DNA of 64,000 bases. Source: Armigeres subalbatus. Its lineage: Eukaryota; Arthropoda; Insecta; Diptera; Culicidae. Below are positions 46,856 through 57,085 of this stretch, in pieces. Below the pieces are notes generated by a model, which ran no database searches, was not told where the DNA came from, and saw nothing but the letters and a program-made list of their open reading frames with translations. Made by a program: the position numbers and the translations under genes. The stretch is from positions 229,802,352 to 229,866,351 of the forward strand of contig NC_085140.1 in assembly GCF_024139115.2 (NCBI RefSeq). The letters are read 5' to 3'. Each line of letters opens with the position of its first letter. Within the stretch, counting starts at the first letter, position 1.

Positions 46856-48541
46856 TACCATTGTCGAGAGTACTCTGGTGGTTTTCGGGAATAATTGGGC
46901 TGGAGCTCGAGTTTGTTGATTCAGGACTAGTGGGGACACAATTCGGTTCGATCGAGAACGAGGTAGCGCATGTGATGAAATCATTTGTTCTTGGCGGTGC
47001 GGATTCAGATCTGAGGCGACACGTTGCCGCGGGGAGGGAGTATTCTGTACTGCAAGTCTGTTGCGTCGTGTCAATAAAAAATTTTGATTACGCATGGAAA
47101 AGGGCTTGATTGTAACACCAGCGGGCCAAAAATTTGGATCGGTTATGACTGGTTCAGCAGCAGCAGGAACATTGATTTTAAAAGACACGAATGTCAGTGG
47201 CACACTTTCGTCGCGACTGTCTCGCACTAGCTTGTGACAGATGATCGAATTGTGATCGCAATTGATTTTACTCCTTATGAACGCAATTATATTATTGGGA
47301 GTTTCGTGGGGCTGGAACCGTGTTAGGTAGTACCATCGAAGTGGTGTGGATGGTGGAGCGACGGAAAGGCTAGGAGTAGTTGAAGGCATTGTGTGTGTGT
47401 TTCTGATTCTGTTTACATCACTTGTAGTGTGAGGATTGTGATTCGAATTGATTCTTAAATTATTTTGGCGGATCGAATTGATAGATGGCTGTGATAAGTT
47501 TGGATAACTCACTTGGCTTAATATAACGGGTCGGTCAGTAGGCACGATAGTGCGATCAGCGGCAGGACACTTGAATCTTGAGTTGAGTTGAGTAGATGTT
47601 GATTGTTGTGGTAACGGAGCGATTGAGGAGGTGTTGGTCGGCAGTTTCGGTGATGTGGCTTGTTGTGGCGGAGGGGCTTGATATGCTGGCGGTGGAGCGA
47701 TAGTTGGGCTTTGAATTGCAATATTTTCGTTTTGAGCTTGATTTATGGCTTGACATTGGGCAGAAGTGACGGGTATGGCATTGGGGGAGGAGGCTTGATC
47801 GTTGATTGCGGTATCGGCAGCAACAGCAGCAGTAGCGGTGTTTGCGGCGGTTATAGCGCCATTGGCAGTGGCGGTGGAGGTAGTATGTTGAGATGGTGAT
47901 AGAGATGCATTGGTTGGACTAATTGTTGGAACGCCAAGCTCAGCGACATCTGCAAAAAGAGGAACTATAACATCCGTATGATCAGACGTACCAATTGAAA
48001 CGTCAACTCTCATTCGTTTGTCGGTCCTCGGGAATGATGAAGTTGAGCTGGAAGTACGGTCACGTTTATTAGCTCCATTTGCGGTTGGTGGGGAGGCGTC
48101 GTTGATAAATGAGTTGAAAACTTCGGTGAATTCGAACTGCATTCTGTCGAGCTCATCATTGAAATTAGTCGAGTTACTGACGGCTGGCCGGGTGGGAGCA
48201 TTCTGATGGCTGGGTCGAGAAAAGGATGAGCCGATGGCACGACAGATTGAACGCGAAACATCGATCTGAGCACCAACGAGCTTGAGAACTGATGTGATAC
48301 GTTGGAGAATGAGTGCGTAGCAGTCGTCGGAGCCGCCTATGCGGTTATCAGCTGTGATAACACTGTTACGGCATACCATGCAGAACCAGAAAGCTCCGGG
48401 GCAATCACGTACTGCTTTGTATTGATTCCCGGTTAAACTGACACACTTTAGGTGGAACTGCTTATGGCATTTCATGCATTCTACTCTGCCACCTCGAGCA
48501 GAAGCGCCAAAGCACGGATCGCCGTCGCACTTTTTCGTCAT
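46853..48541 (-). CDS. CR1-group LINE ORF1, PHD-finger protein
   Basis: 562 codons from the ATG at 48541. Residues 5-57 form a PHD-type C4HC3 finger (C5, C10, C22, C25, H30, C33, C54, C57). A long low-complexity stretch rich in Thr, Ala, Pro and Gln follows. From about residue 400 there is a globular block starting LRWYYLTRFQPHETPNNIIA and including CHKLVRD, LTFVSFKINVP and FWPAGVTIKPF, the C-terminal domain usual in these ORF1 proteins. ORF1 proteins bind the element RNA and act as chaperones; the PHD may direct chromatin contact. It ends ACA ATG GTA TAA, overlapping the ORF2 frame. Apparently intact. Confidence 0.88.
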   Translation of the reverse strand: MTKKCDGDPCFGASARGGRVECMKCHKQFHLKCVSLTGNQYKAVRDCPGAFWFCMVCRNSVITADNRIGGSDDCYALILQRITSVLKLVGAQIDVSRSICRAIGSSFSRPSHQNAPTRPAVSNSTNFNDELDRMQFEFTEVFNSFINDASPPTANGANKRDRTSSSTSSFPRTDKRMRVDVSIGTSDHTDVIVPLFADVAELGVPTISPTNASLSPSQHTTSTATANGAITAANTATAAVAADTAINDQASSPNAIPVTSAQCQAINQAQNENIAIQSPTIAPPPAYQAPPPQQATSPKLPTNTSSIAPLPQQSTSTQLNSRFKCPAADRTIVPTDRPVILSQVSYPNLSQPSINSIRQNNLRINSNHNPHTTSDVNRIRNTHTMPSTTPSLSVAPPSTPLRWYYLTRFQPHETPNNIIAFIRSKINCDHNSIICHKLVRDSRDESVPLTFVSFKINVPAAAEPVITDPNFWPAGVTIKPFSMRNQNFLLTRRNRLAVQNTPSPRQRVASDLNPHRQEQMISSHALPRSRSNRIVSPLVLNQQTRAPAQLFPKTTRVLSTMV

Positions 48542-49029
48542 TGCGGTTGTTTGTAAACAAGCCGCCGTTGCTTCACAGAGTGAACGGAAGACGGCGCGAG
48601 AGTTGATTAAAAGAAATGACGAATGGCCGGCGAGTAGACGAAAACAATCCGAAATTCAGTTGATTGTTTTTTGATTTTTCTTCGGTGATAACACTCGCGG
48701 GTGGAATAGATCACTGGAATATGCTCGTATGTTGCTACGATAGCTAATCGTCGGAACTTTGACAATTTTAGCTTTCTCTAAAAAGTGTGAGAACTGCGAT
48801 AAATAGCTTTAGAAAAACACGACACTAGCGGTAACACAGTGTAACACAATTCATTATGTATCGGATAGTGTGCGACTCATCGTTGTAGACGGGAGATAAG
48901 CAGGAACTATACACCAGTTAGAGGTATCTGCTCTTTTGTAATATCAAGGAATATTGTTAACTAGCGATGTATAGTAGATACTTGTTGTTGAAATATAAGA
49001 GAGCTGCAGTTGCTGGCATTAGTATTTTT

Positions 49030-49350
49030 TAAATTTTGACACACGCTAATCAATTTTGTGAGCACCAATCGCGCTCAAAATGTTTTAGCGATTTTTCACA
49101 CACACTGAGCACTTTTGCGAGCACCACACGCGCTCAAAATATTTTTTAGCGATTTTTCACACGCACTGAGCACTTTTGCGAGTACCAGTGGCGTAGCCAG
49201 AAAATGGGGGGGTCGGGTTTCTGAACATTTTTTTTTGTTTCAGAGGGTTCTTCTAAAAATATGCGAGCACTTCTCGCGCTCAAAATGTTTTAGTGATTTT
49301 TCACACGTACTGAGCACTTTTGCGAGCACCACTCTCGCTCAAAATATTTT
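49030..49350. repeat. Tandem repeat block 2 (GAGCACTTTTGCGAGCACCA)
   Basis: Same unit as 42195-42530, on the other side of the CR1-group LINE. GCGATTTTTCACACGCACTG and CGCTCAAAATATTTT recur. Interrupted at 49187-49250 by a hAT-like end. Confidence 0.8.
49187..49250 (+). repeat. Truncated hAT-like MITE end
   Basis: CAGTGGCGTAGCCAGAAAAT followed by a G run and TTTCTGAACATTTTTTTTTG, as at the left end of 54804-54943. No right end is present. Confidence 0.65.
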
Positions 49351-49504
49351 TTTGGTGGTTTTATTGGACATTTTTATTTATTAACTTTGATCGGTCCATC
49401 ATTTTCCGATGCGGAGTTTATGAATTTACAAAACAGTCATCTTTTGAATCGAAAAATTAACGTGAGTTCTAAATTAGGGGAAGGGGGGGGGGGGGGGCAA
49501 TAGC

Positions 49505-49598
49505 TAAGCAAACACTGCTCTATTAATTATCGGGAACAAAATAGTACTTACGTGTCGTCAGGGGAAAAACTGGTTGCTTTGCAAGCGTGTTGTAAGTC
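49505..49598. repeat. Dispersed repeat, copy 2 (TAGTACTTACGTGTCGTC)
   Basis: Same sequence as 38641-38735, lacking the CGTAACTTAT segment. A run of 16 or more G lies just before it (about 49480-49497). Confidence 0.75.
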
Positions 49599-49894
49599 AT
49601 AGCCTACTGACGCTCAATTCAAACTATGCCGCGTTAACGCGGTTGCGTATGGCGAGTCACGTGAGACATAAGATTGATAAGATAGATATCGCAAATGGGT
49701 ATTATGCATATTATACACTGCCAAACAAGAATTCAAAAAACTATAAATTCATGGCACACAGTTTCTTGGTATACAAAATGTACAACATCATTATTTTGTA
49801 GATATCAACTCAGTTATTTGATAATAAGCATTGCGTTCTAACATTCTAACAGACTCTTGAAACGCTGATGCCCTGTTCTGCGTATAAAGTTTTT

Positions 49895-50430
49895 GCCTTT
49901 CACGTATACAAAGTATACGTAAAGGCTATAGGATCACTCCAAAACCGAACTTTTGATAGAAGGCTCGGAGACCCATAGTGTTATATATCAATCGACTCAG
50001 CTCGACGAATTGAGGTGATGTCTGTATGTGTGTATGTATGTGTGTGTGTGTGTACAAAAATGTGAGACACACTTTTTGGTACTTAGCATTATTCGATTTG
50101 CTCGCAACAAGTTGCAGTCGACGCGGATTGCGGTCTAGTTGTTTCCTATTGAAAATTGGCCCGATCGGTCATTGCGTTCCAAAGTTATTGAAAAAATATT
50201 GTTTTTCTACCAAGGGTCCCCCCTTGGGAAAAAATTTCGAAATCGAAAATTTTTTTTTTTTTTTCGAAGATTGCAGCAGTGCATTCAAATGACCGCAAAT
50301 GCATATGAATTGATGGAAAAAGTAAAATCTATCCCCCTAAAGTGCTATTTCGACCTCTTTTATGTGTTTTTCTTATTTTTTAATGCGCGAGAAAGGCACC
50401 ACCAACGCTAGGTGGATTGATCTGGGTTTT
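49895..50430 (-). repeat. Dispersed repeat with (GT)n core, inverted copy of 41092-41511
   Basis: Ends GAGAAAGGCACCACCAACGC and TAGGTGGATTGATCTGGG, the inverse of the start of the copy at 41092. The middle has TGTGTGTATGTATGTGTGTG and CGACTCAGCTCGACGA. Longer than the other copy and diverged in its outer third. Confidence 0.75.
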
Positions 50431-51010
50431 TTCAAAAATGTTGATTTTCACGACCACCCAAATCGAAATTGGTTATCGTGGTTATCCCAACGGCAAAATA
50501 AAAACGTGGGCTTATTTATTTGCGAAAAACTAATTTTGTAAACATCCGAGAGTGTACCATACACTTAATTTTTTTTCACCGGGCTCGGTTATCAGATTAC
50601 CGATTTCTCAACAGCTGAGCTCTCGGCAGCCATCTCTGTAAAATAGTTTAGCCATTATCGAGATCTCGGTTCATGATTCCTGGTGTCAAATGTTTTTTTT
50701 GGTAATAACGGTCAGGGGAGCACCGTGACTCGTGAGTCATATGAGAATATATTCCAGTCACTAGAGGTTTATGTATGCAAATTTGGTCTAGAGAAAAATG
50801 CACAATGACTAACAGATTTGGGAACTATTAGAATCAAAATCAATGTACTCAAAAAGCTGTTTTGAAGTGATCTTCAGTTATGCACAGTGGTTGGCCAATC
50901 TTTCGAATTGATAAAGACTCGTACGTTGTATTTAAAATGTCAAATTATATTAAGAAATTCTCTTCATTGATTTGTAATTATTTTACTCTGAAATGCATAT
51001 TGTTTAATCA

Positions 51011-51685
51011 TTATTCGCATGGAGTGCCCTTAATTATGTCTTTTATGTGACCGGTCAATATTCTATAGTTGTACTCTGCAGGATCTAAAGATGTGAAGAT
51101 GAACATTGGCAATCGGTCAGACAGCACCCACAGATTGCCTTCTGTATCAACCTTCAGATCGTTTGGAAACACTAATGCGTCACTGTCCGAATCAACTAAT
51201 CCTTGAGTATCTGGAGTTAATGGCTTTGCAGTATTCCAGCATCCAACTCCATCTTTGTTCACTTGCGTGTAGAATATGATGCCAGTTTCCGCATCGTAAA
51301 ACTCCGCTGAAGATTGCGAGTTTGGTCCACGATCACCCATCAGTTTATAATCATAGTAGGACTCAGGGCTCTGCGAATAGGTTTCATTTTGCAAGATTCG
51401 ATTCGACACCATAAACTCCTTAGTGCTGGAAAACGCGTGGAAGAATACTGGTCGGGATCCGTCACGCAACCGCTTACCAACAGCCATACCAAATACGCCA
51501 TCAGTCCATTGGAAGTTGATACCTCCGATATTGTAATCTCCTGATAATGGGTCAAAATGGAAGAAATTATGCTTCACGCGCCATGATTTATCGTCTTTGA
51601 ATGAGTAGACCAATACTTGATAGCCTCCCAAATCTGGCATATAGGCGTGAGCATTATCACAATCTCCCCGCTCGGCGTCAATTAT
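51011..51685 (-). CDS. Yellow/MRJP-family protein, last exon
   Basis: Exon runs from the acceptor (TTTAAG at 51691-51686) to the stop TAA at 51011. It encodes IIDAERGDCDNAHAYMPDLG and then the canonical yellow-family core: LVYSFKDDKSWRVKHNFFHF, GGINFQWTDGVFGMAVG, FHAFSS, then DRGPNSQSSAEFYDAETGII and CWNTAKPL. The C-terminal block VFPNDLKVDTEGNLWVLSDR and LPMFIFTSLDP follows, ending KGTPCE. The family is secreted and adopts a six-bladed propeller. Members act in cuticle melanisation, eggshell or courtship-related functions, and a few convert dopachrome. I cannot tell which yellow paralogue this is. No AATAAA is obvious just after the stop. Confidence 0.93.
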   Translation of the reverse strand: MIDAERGDCDNAHAYMPDLGGYQVLVYSFKDDKSWRVKHNFFHFDPLSGDYNIGGINFQWTDGVFGMAVGKRLRDGSRPVFFHAFSSTKEFMVSNRILQNETYSQSPESYYDYKLMGDRGPNSQSSAEFYDAETGIIFYTQVNKDGVGCWNTAKPLTPDTQGLVDSDSDALVFPNDLKVDTEGNLWVLSDRLPMFIFTSLDPAEYNYRILTGHIKDIIKGTPCE

Positions 51686-51744
51686 CTTAAATAGAAATAA
51701 AATAAATTTTTGTAGCTTATTAAAATCATTAGTAGTGTACGTAC

Positions 51745-51992
51745 CACATTGGCGAAAAATGAGTCTTCCTTCAGCAATGATTCAGGGAAATAGTGTCTAC
51801 GGATGAGTTTATCGGAGTACAGGTCGAAAATAGCGAGTGATGGGGCTGCGTATGGCGTTGGGTTTCCGAGAATGTCGGCAAGACCGGTATCCATAACCCA
51901 AAGACGATCACATTCATCAGCACGTACCCGGAATGTGGAAATAATGGTATTGTTGTCCTTCAGCATATTAGGAGAGCCACCGTCTTCAGCTT
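51745..51992 (-). CDS. Yellow/MRJP-family protein, middle exon
   Basis: Acceptor TTTACAG before 51992, donor GTACGT after 51745. The 59-bp intron to the last exon is phase 0 and typical of short mosquito introns. Encodes AEDGGSPNMLKDNNTIISTF, then RVRADECDRLWVMDTGLADI, the signature Cys and W-x-M-D-x-G segment of yellow proteins, then IFDLYSDKLIRRHYFPESLL and SFFANV. The first two bases (AA) complete a codon begun in the exon at 57086-57210. Confidence 0.92.
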
Positions 51993-52530
51993 CTGTAAAT
52001 GTAATTAGGAAAGGGTATCAGTTAGAAAGGAAGTACATGTGCCAGCATGAGTTCCTTGAACTGCACATACTGAGAAACTTATGCCTGTTATAATTGCTTT
52101 ATGCTAATTTTAAAATTGTATATATCGATAATTTAACGAACGTGAGCAAATAAAAACATTTTTCCAAATAATAACATTTGTATAAAATATAGAAAGCGTT
52201 GACGGTGCATGGTTTTTGCCACACGATACTCGGCCTGAAGAAAGAAAAAATGTTGATAGGACAGTGCCATAGAGGTGAACAGTGCGCGTTCATCAAGGTT
52301 GATAATCAATAGTGCACTTGCTCTCTCGCAACTTGAAAAACAGGATGAAGCGCAAAATGCAGACCCACCGCATCCTAAGTGGATGACAGAAATGTTCAAA
52401 CGCAGAGCGAAACATTTTCCATGCCACTCTCGTTCTGAAATATCGAATCGCCAGTCTCCGTCACCACTGTCGCACCGGTAAACTCATCAGCTTCGATCTG
52501 GAGAATGTCTTCGATCGGGTGCGGCACTCG

Positions 52531-52729
52531 CAAGGAGCTAGACTTTACTAAGCTGGTCCAGATCAGCGCTGCGTGCCACTAGTTATCTCTTTCACTCTGC
52601 CGCTGTTCTTATGCAACGCAAATAGTGACGTCACTATTTGCGTTGCATAAGATCAGTGGTAAGAGAGTAAAATAGAGAACTAGTGGCACGCAGCGCTGAT
52701 CTGCGCCACCTTAGTAAAGTGTAGCTCAT
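52531..52729. mobile_element. Palindromic MITE with 11-bp duplication
   Basis: 199 bp, almost one long inverted repeat (CAGATCAGCGCTGCGTGCCA on both arms; centre ATAGTGACGTCACTAT). Target duplication TGCGGCACTCG at 52520-52530 and 52730-52740. The 10-11-bp duplication suggests a Mutator-like origin. Inserted in the RT coding sequence. Confidence 0.85.
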
Positions 52730-52841
52730 TGCGGCACTCGTACCTATTCGCATCTATGAGGTCGTTCGGGTTCAATGAGGATCTCATCTCTCTTCTCTCG
52801 AACATAGCCAGTCGGTTCAAATCCCAGCTGGTCATCAAAGG

Positions 52842-53227
52842 CAGTCTTGTAAAATGTCATCTGCATGTCATTTGACTAATTTGTTCATAAGTTTCCTCAG
52901 AAGCCAAATTTACTTCATAATTTTAGGTGTACGCATAACGCTTGAGTAGTGTTATATTTTTGTCCAAAGGTACATTGCTCAAAATATAACGTCTGAAGCT
53001 AGAGAATGAAATCTCTTCAAAATGTCACGTGTCATTTGAATCTATTTGAATGATATTTTGCCTTCCACGCCCCAGATATTAACATATTAACAGTTTGTCT
53101 TGTTAGACAAAGTTGTAGCCACATTTAAGCGCTATAAGTTCGTCATACTTGATAGTTGATAGCTAACTACTGAAAAAAGTTCTAGGCAAAATATATAAAC
53201 GAATGCAAATGACATTTTACAACACTG
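52842..53227. mobile_element. hAT-type MITE in the LINE fragment
   Basis: 386 bp, inverted ends CAGTCTTGTAAAATGTCAT and CAGTGTTGTAAAATGTCAT, 8-bp duplication ATCAAAGG at 52834-52841 and 53228-53235. Confidence 0.88.
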
Positions 53228-53831
53228 ATCAAAGGGCACCTCTCACGATCGTTCGGTGCGGCAAGGCGACCCGTTGGCCACGCATCTATTCGTAATCTAT
53301 ATTCATTCACAGGTATGAATGATCTGCTCGTTGCCTACGCCGATGACATCAGCGTGATCGCAACGTCACCGTGGTAGATCAAAGCGATGAGGGAAGTTTT
53401 TCTTTATTTTGGTCTTGCCGTCGGCGTTGCCGCCAGAAAAAAAAAATGAATTTGCGCAAAGCCGTTGCGGCGAGTGTGGGGTTTTGCGAAGGGACTATTT
53501 TTGAAGCCCTGTGGCTTAAAACTAATCATGTAGTCAAAACTCTTTGTATTTCCTTCGCAAACTCTATTATACGGTTAACATTCTGAGATTTTAATTGTTC
53601 GTATAAAGGTTTCTTCTAAAGATTCTATCGCTTGGCGACAGCGATTCTGTCGCTGTTAGTATGGAAGCATAAATAGAACATTCCCTGCAGCGACCCAACG
53701 ATAGAATCGCGGCGATTAGTTGTCGCCGTCGCGGCGATGATATCGCTTAGGTTTGGGGGAGCCTTAACGGTTCAGTGCATTCAAATTTTCCTTAGGTGGC
53801 CAAATGTTTGTTGGTTCTTGGATGGCCGAAC

Positions 53832-54052
53832 CCACCCGGTAAAAATCGTTCACTCATTAATGGGTACTTTTTCTCTGCTATCTCTTACTCCCCGCTGAAA
53901 AAAATTACCCATTTTGGGAGAATAAGTGGATTTACTCATTTAAATGAGTAATTCCCTTTATTCTCCCGAAATGGGTCAATTTTTCAGCAGAAGGAAAGAG
54001 ATAGCAAAGAAAAAGTACCCATTAATGAGTAAACGTGTTTCTCCATGCAGTG
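53832..54052. mobile_element. Palindromic MITE (ACTCATTAATGGGTAC)
   Basis: Left arm CACTCATTAATGGGTACTTT and right arm AAAGTACCCATTAATGAGTA, with ATTTACTCATTTAAATGAGT in the centre. Target duplication not clear. Half copy at 24257-24335. Confidence 0.8.
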
Positions 54053-54136
54053 TAAACAACAGAGCGAGGTTAAAATAGCACTTTAGAGAGATAGATTCTA
54101 TTATTTCCACTGTATAGCTTTATGTACATGAAGCAT

Positions 54137-54525
54137 TGACGTTAAAAGAGGCGGGCCGAATAGCCTTCGAGGTTTTCGAGCGAAAAGTACTGCGTTCAAT
54201 ACTCGTAGGGAAATTAGAAAATGGTGTGGCGCAGACGCATGAATCATGAGCTGTATCAAGTATGCAAAAAAGAAAATATTGTGAATCGTATAAAATACGG
54301 CAGACTTCAGTGGGCTGGTCACTTAGTGCGAATGCCGGAAGAAAGAATAGCGAAAACAATAATCAACAGAGAACGAGATAGGGGCCGGCGAATTCGTGGA
54401 AGGTCACGAACACGCTGGCTGCACGCGGTGGAATCGGACCTGGGGACCCTGAACGTTCGCGGAAACTGGAGGAACATTGCCCAAGACCGACGATTATGGA
54501 GTTCTACAGTACGACAGGCATAGGT
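54137..54525 (+). pseudogene. RTE-type LINE ORF2 C-terminal fragment
   Basis: Open plus-strand stretch reading FEVFERKVLRSILVGKLENG, then MNHELYQVCKKENIVNRIKY, LQWAGHLVRMPEERIAK, RGRSRTRWLHAVESDLGTLN and RNWRNIAQDRRLW-like residues to the stop. This is the conserved tail of RTE-type ORF2. 5'-truncated. Confidence 0.85.
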
Positions 54526-54803
54526 GTATTGACGCTGAAGCCAATCAGGTACGTAGCAGTACGAGGTGAGACTTTCATTCTATTGCATGGTAAACGCAAT
54601 TTTTTATTTCAGCATAAGAAAAGTCGAACCCCTGCACTGATTTCCGTATTTAATTGAATTGCTTCTAGAATTTTCGAGAAGAATTTTTCAAAAATTTCCC
54701 GTGCATTTTTTGTTCAAATGTCATCCTTCGACTTCTTCTTCTTCATCATGCAACCTTTAATCGCCAATAGCCCTCACGTAAAAAAAAACCTTATATGTTA
54801 TGG

Positions 54804-54943
54804 CAGTGGCGTAGCCAGAAAATTGGTCTGAGGGGGGGGGGGGGTGTTTCCCGAACATTTTTGTTTTCGAAAAAAAAATTTCTTCTAAAAAAATTGTCTC
54901 TGGGGGGTTTATGTCCAAAACCACCCCCGTGGCTACGCCATTG
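54804..54943. mobile_element. hAT-type MITE, 140 bp
   Basis: Inverted ends CAGTGGCGTAGCCAG and CAATGGCGTAGCCAC, flanked by TGTTATGG (54796-54803) and TGTTATGT (54944-54951), an 8-bp duplication with one change. Contains a long G run. Truncated relative at 49187-49250. Confidence 0.85.
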
Positions 54944-55527
54944 TGTTATGTCAAAAAAACATTCGAAAATACTTATGCCACTTAATGAATGTTCCCATAT
55001 CAAAAATCTAATAACATTCATAAGTTAATAAAAAGTATAAATATATATAAATATAAATCGTACATAACTTTTGATAGAAAAAACATACACCTGAGATTTT
55101 CGGACACAATGCACAATATAAACTAAGCTTTCCATCGATGTATTAATATTAAAAATCGGTGGTTGCGAACCTAGCGGAAAAATGGTTTTTAAAAAGAAAT
55201 CCAAGATGGCGGCCAAATTCAATATGGCTGCTTTTATTTTTATTATTGCAAATTGAGGATGCACTTTTCCTCTTTCCAACGATATGCTGATCTCTATTTC
55301 CGGTTGAGAATTGTTGGAGTTATGACAGTTTTGGTAAGTCAAGAATTGACAAAAATCGAGGGGTCCATTAAAATTATTTTGTGTATAACTAACGATGGGT
55401 TCATTTTTCTGAAGAATTTAACTAGGATCCTTAATATACTCGCCGAAAGCTTTCGAAAGAATATAAATTTAGGTATTTTTAAGAACCTCGTGCAAATAGT
55501 GGCCCGGTTTCAGCGAGAATTACTCAA

Positions 55528-56060
55528 GTGAAGACATTCCACTAAAAAGCTCAAACCACCAGTCCAACTTTTGTTGCTTCACGTTTCAGGCGGGTGTACA
55601 GTTCTGCCATCTTTGCAAATGTTCGGCCGACAATATCCATGTCATCCGCGAAACAAATAAATTGGCTGGATCTGTTGAAAATCGTACCCCGGCTGTTACA
55701 CCCGGCTCTCCGCATGACAACTTCTAGCGCAATGTTGAACAACAGGCACGAAAGACCATCACCTTGTCTTAGTCCCCATCGCAATTCGAACGAACTGGTG
55801 TGTTCTCACGAAATCTTCACACAGTTTTGCACACTATCCATCTTTGCTTTGATCAGTTTGGTAAGCTTCCCAGGGAAGCTGTTCTCGTCCTTAATTTTCC
55901 ATAGCTCTACGCGATCTATACTGTCGTATGTCGCCTTGAAATCGAAGAACAGATGGTGCGCTGGGATCTAGTATTCACGGCATTTTTGAAGGATTTGCCG
56001 TACAGTAAAGATCTGGTCCGTTGTCGAGCGGCCGTCAACGTATCTGGATTGATAACTTAA
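55528..56060 (-). pseudogene. RTE-type LINE reverse transcriptase fragment
   Basis: On the minus strand: DQIFTVRQILQKCREY (about 56000), HHLFFDFKATYDSIDRVELW (about 55940), LRQGDGLSCLLFNIALEVVM (about 55770), CFADDMDIVGRTFAKM (about 55620). Stops and frameshifts between. Same group as 15320-16916. The first 28 bases (CAAGTGAAGACATTCC...) match the flank of the CATAAGACGAGTT MITEs. Confidence 0.85.
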
Positions 56061-57085
56061 TAGCTTGAAAATCGCATAAAAGACGCCCAGGAACCTGCTG
56101 TTTGAAATCATGATTCTAATGATTTCTTGATCGCCGTATTCGACATGTTAACCAAGAACATGTACTTTCCAACATGTAATTCAGGTTTCCCATAATACAA
56201 GTTGCTTGCATTCTTGTTTATTTATCTATTAAAACGGATAAGATGAAATTTGCCTAAAAAATTTATTCACTAGATGAATCATCACACAAAAGTACCATGC
56301 GTCTCCATATGTTTTATGCTTATATGCTGCTGAACAGTTTTCAAAACCCCTACCTATCGTTTTCTTTGGAAGGCTCATTTTTGCTTGAAAAACACTCTTG
56401 GGGACATTTAGATACCGTAATAACTTAGATTATCGTAACAACATAATATTTTAACTTATCTTAATATGCAATCATGTAAACATCCAAGTGACTTCAACGC
56501 TGTTAAAGTAATGATCCCCTTCCTATTTTGTGATCAAATAATTTCTGATTTTCACAACCAAATAACAAAACCAGTCGATTTTACTGGTCGAAAACTACAA
56601 ATGCAACATATGAGCATAGCAAATACAAATTTACTGTCGACCAGTATTTTCAATTATCTTTCGATTATCTACTCCTACATACTTTGAGTAGAACTGACCG
56701 ATAAAGCCGATAAACAAATCATTTAAACTAATAATTATAGTGTTTGTGCATCATTGATACAAACACATTGTTAGCTTTGAACTGAAGAACAAAAATATTT
56801 GTTTCAGTGAAAATAAATTTAAATTTCATGGAGTTTGTTTATGAGTGAATACTTTTGTCCTGTAAGAAAAATTATGACTTTGTTCCGTTTTGTTATATCA
56901 TAAATTCGACCTAATTGTTTCTTCTAAGTTCCATAGTAAAATTATTACCATAACAATACATTCTAACAATAATAGAAAAAAACTAAAGCCCTACACTTCA
57001 TTTTTGGCGCCTGATTTCGTATGTAGTGTCCTGCATTGAGCTATGAATAAGCACTCGAACAATGAGGTAATTCAAATATACTTAC

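Larger units (their letters stand above)
43750..48690 (-). mobile_element. Nearly complete CR1-group LINE
   Basis: Minus-strand element of about 4.9 kb: a short 5' UTR (48542 to about 48690), ORF1 with a PHD finger, ORF2 with endonuclease and reverse transcriptase, a 3' hairpin and a tail of short repeats (AAATAAAGAAATAAAGAAAT, inverted at 43750-43770). Only one frameshift is visible in about 4.6 kb of coding sequence, so it is recent. The 5' boundary and target duplication were not defined. PHD-bearing ORF1 and an endonuclease starting LIYYQNVGG are typical of CR1-clade elements such as mosquito Q/T1. Confidence 0.85.
52425..53375 (+). pseudogene. LINE reverse transcriptase fragment broken by two MITEs
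   Basis: Plus-strand RT pieces in order: LRHHCRTGKLISFDLENVFD (A motif) at about 52457-52517, SYLFASMRSFGFNEDLISLL after the first insertion (about 52740), SQLVIKG to 52841, then after the second insertion VRQGDPLATHLFVIYIHS (about 53256) and LLVAYADDISVIATS (about 53327). Removing the two inserted elements leaves nearly continuous coding with one or two indels. Clade not assigned. Confidence 0.8.
51993..57085 (-). other. Yellow-family gene intron, 5.1 kb with repeats
   Basis: Donor GTAAGT at 57085-57080, acceptor TTACAG at 51993. Holds a LINE interrupted by two MITEs, a palindromic MITE, two RTE fragments and a hAT-type MITE. 56070-57085 and 50440-51000 (the latter outside the gene) show nothing recognisable. 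Confidence 0.85.

Noticed and set aside
47518..48276. Overlapping frames inside LINE ORF1
   Set aside because: Shadows of the ORF1 coding sequence, which alone has the PHD finger and the known C-terminal domain.
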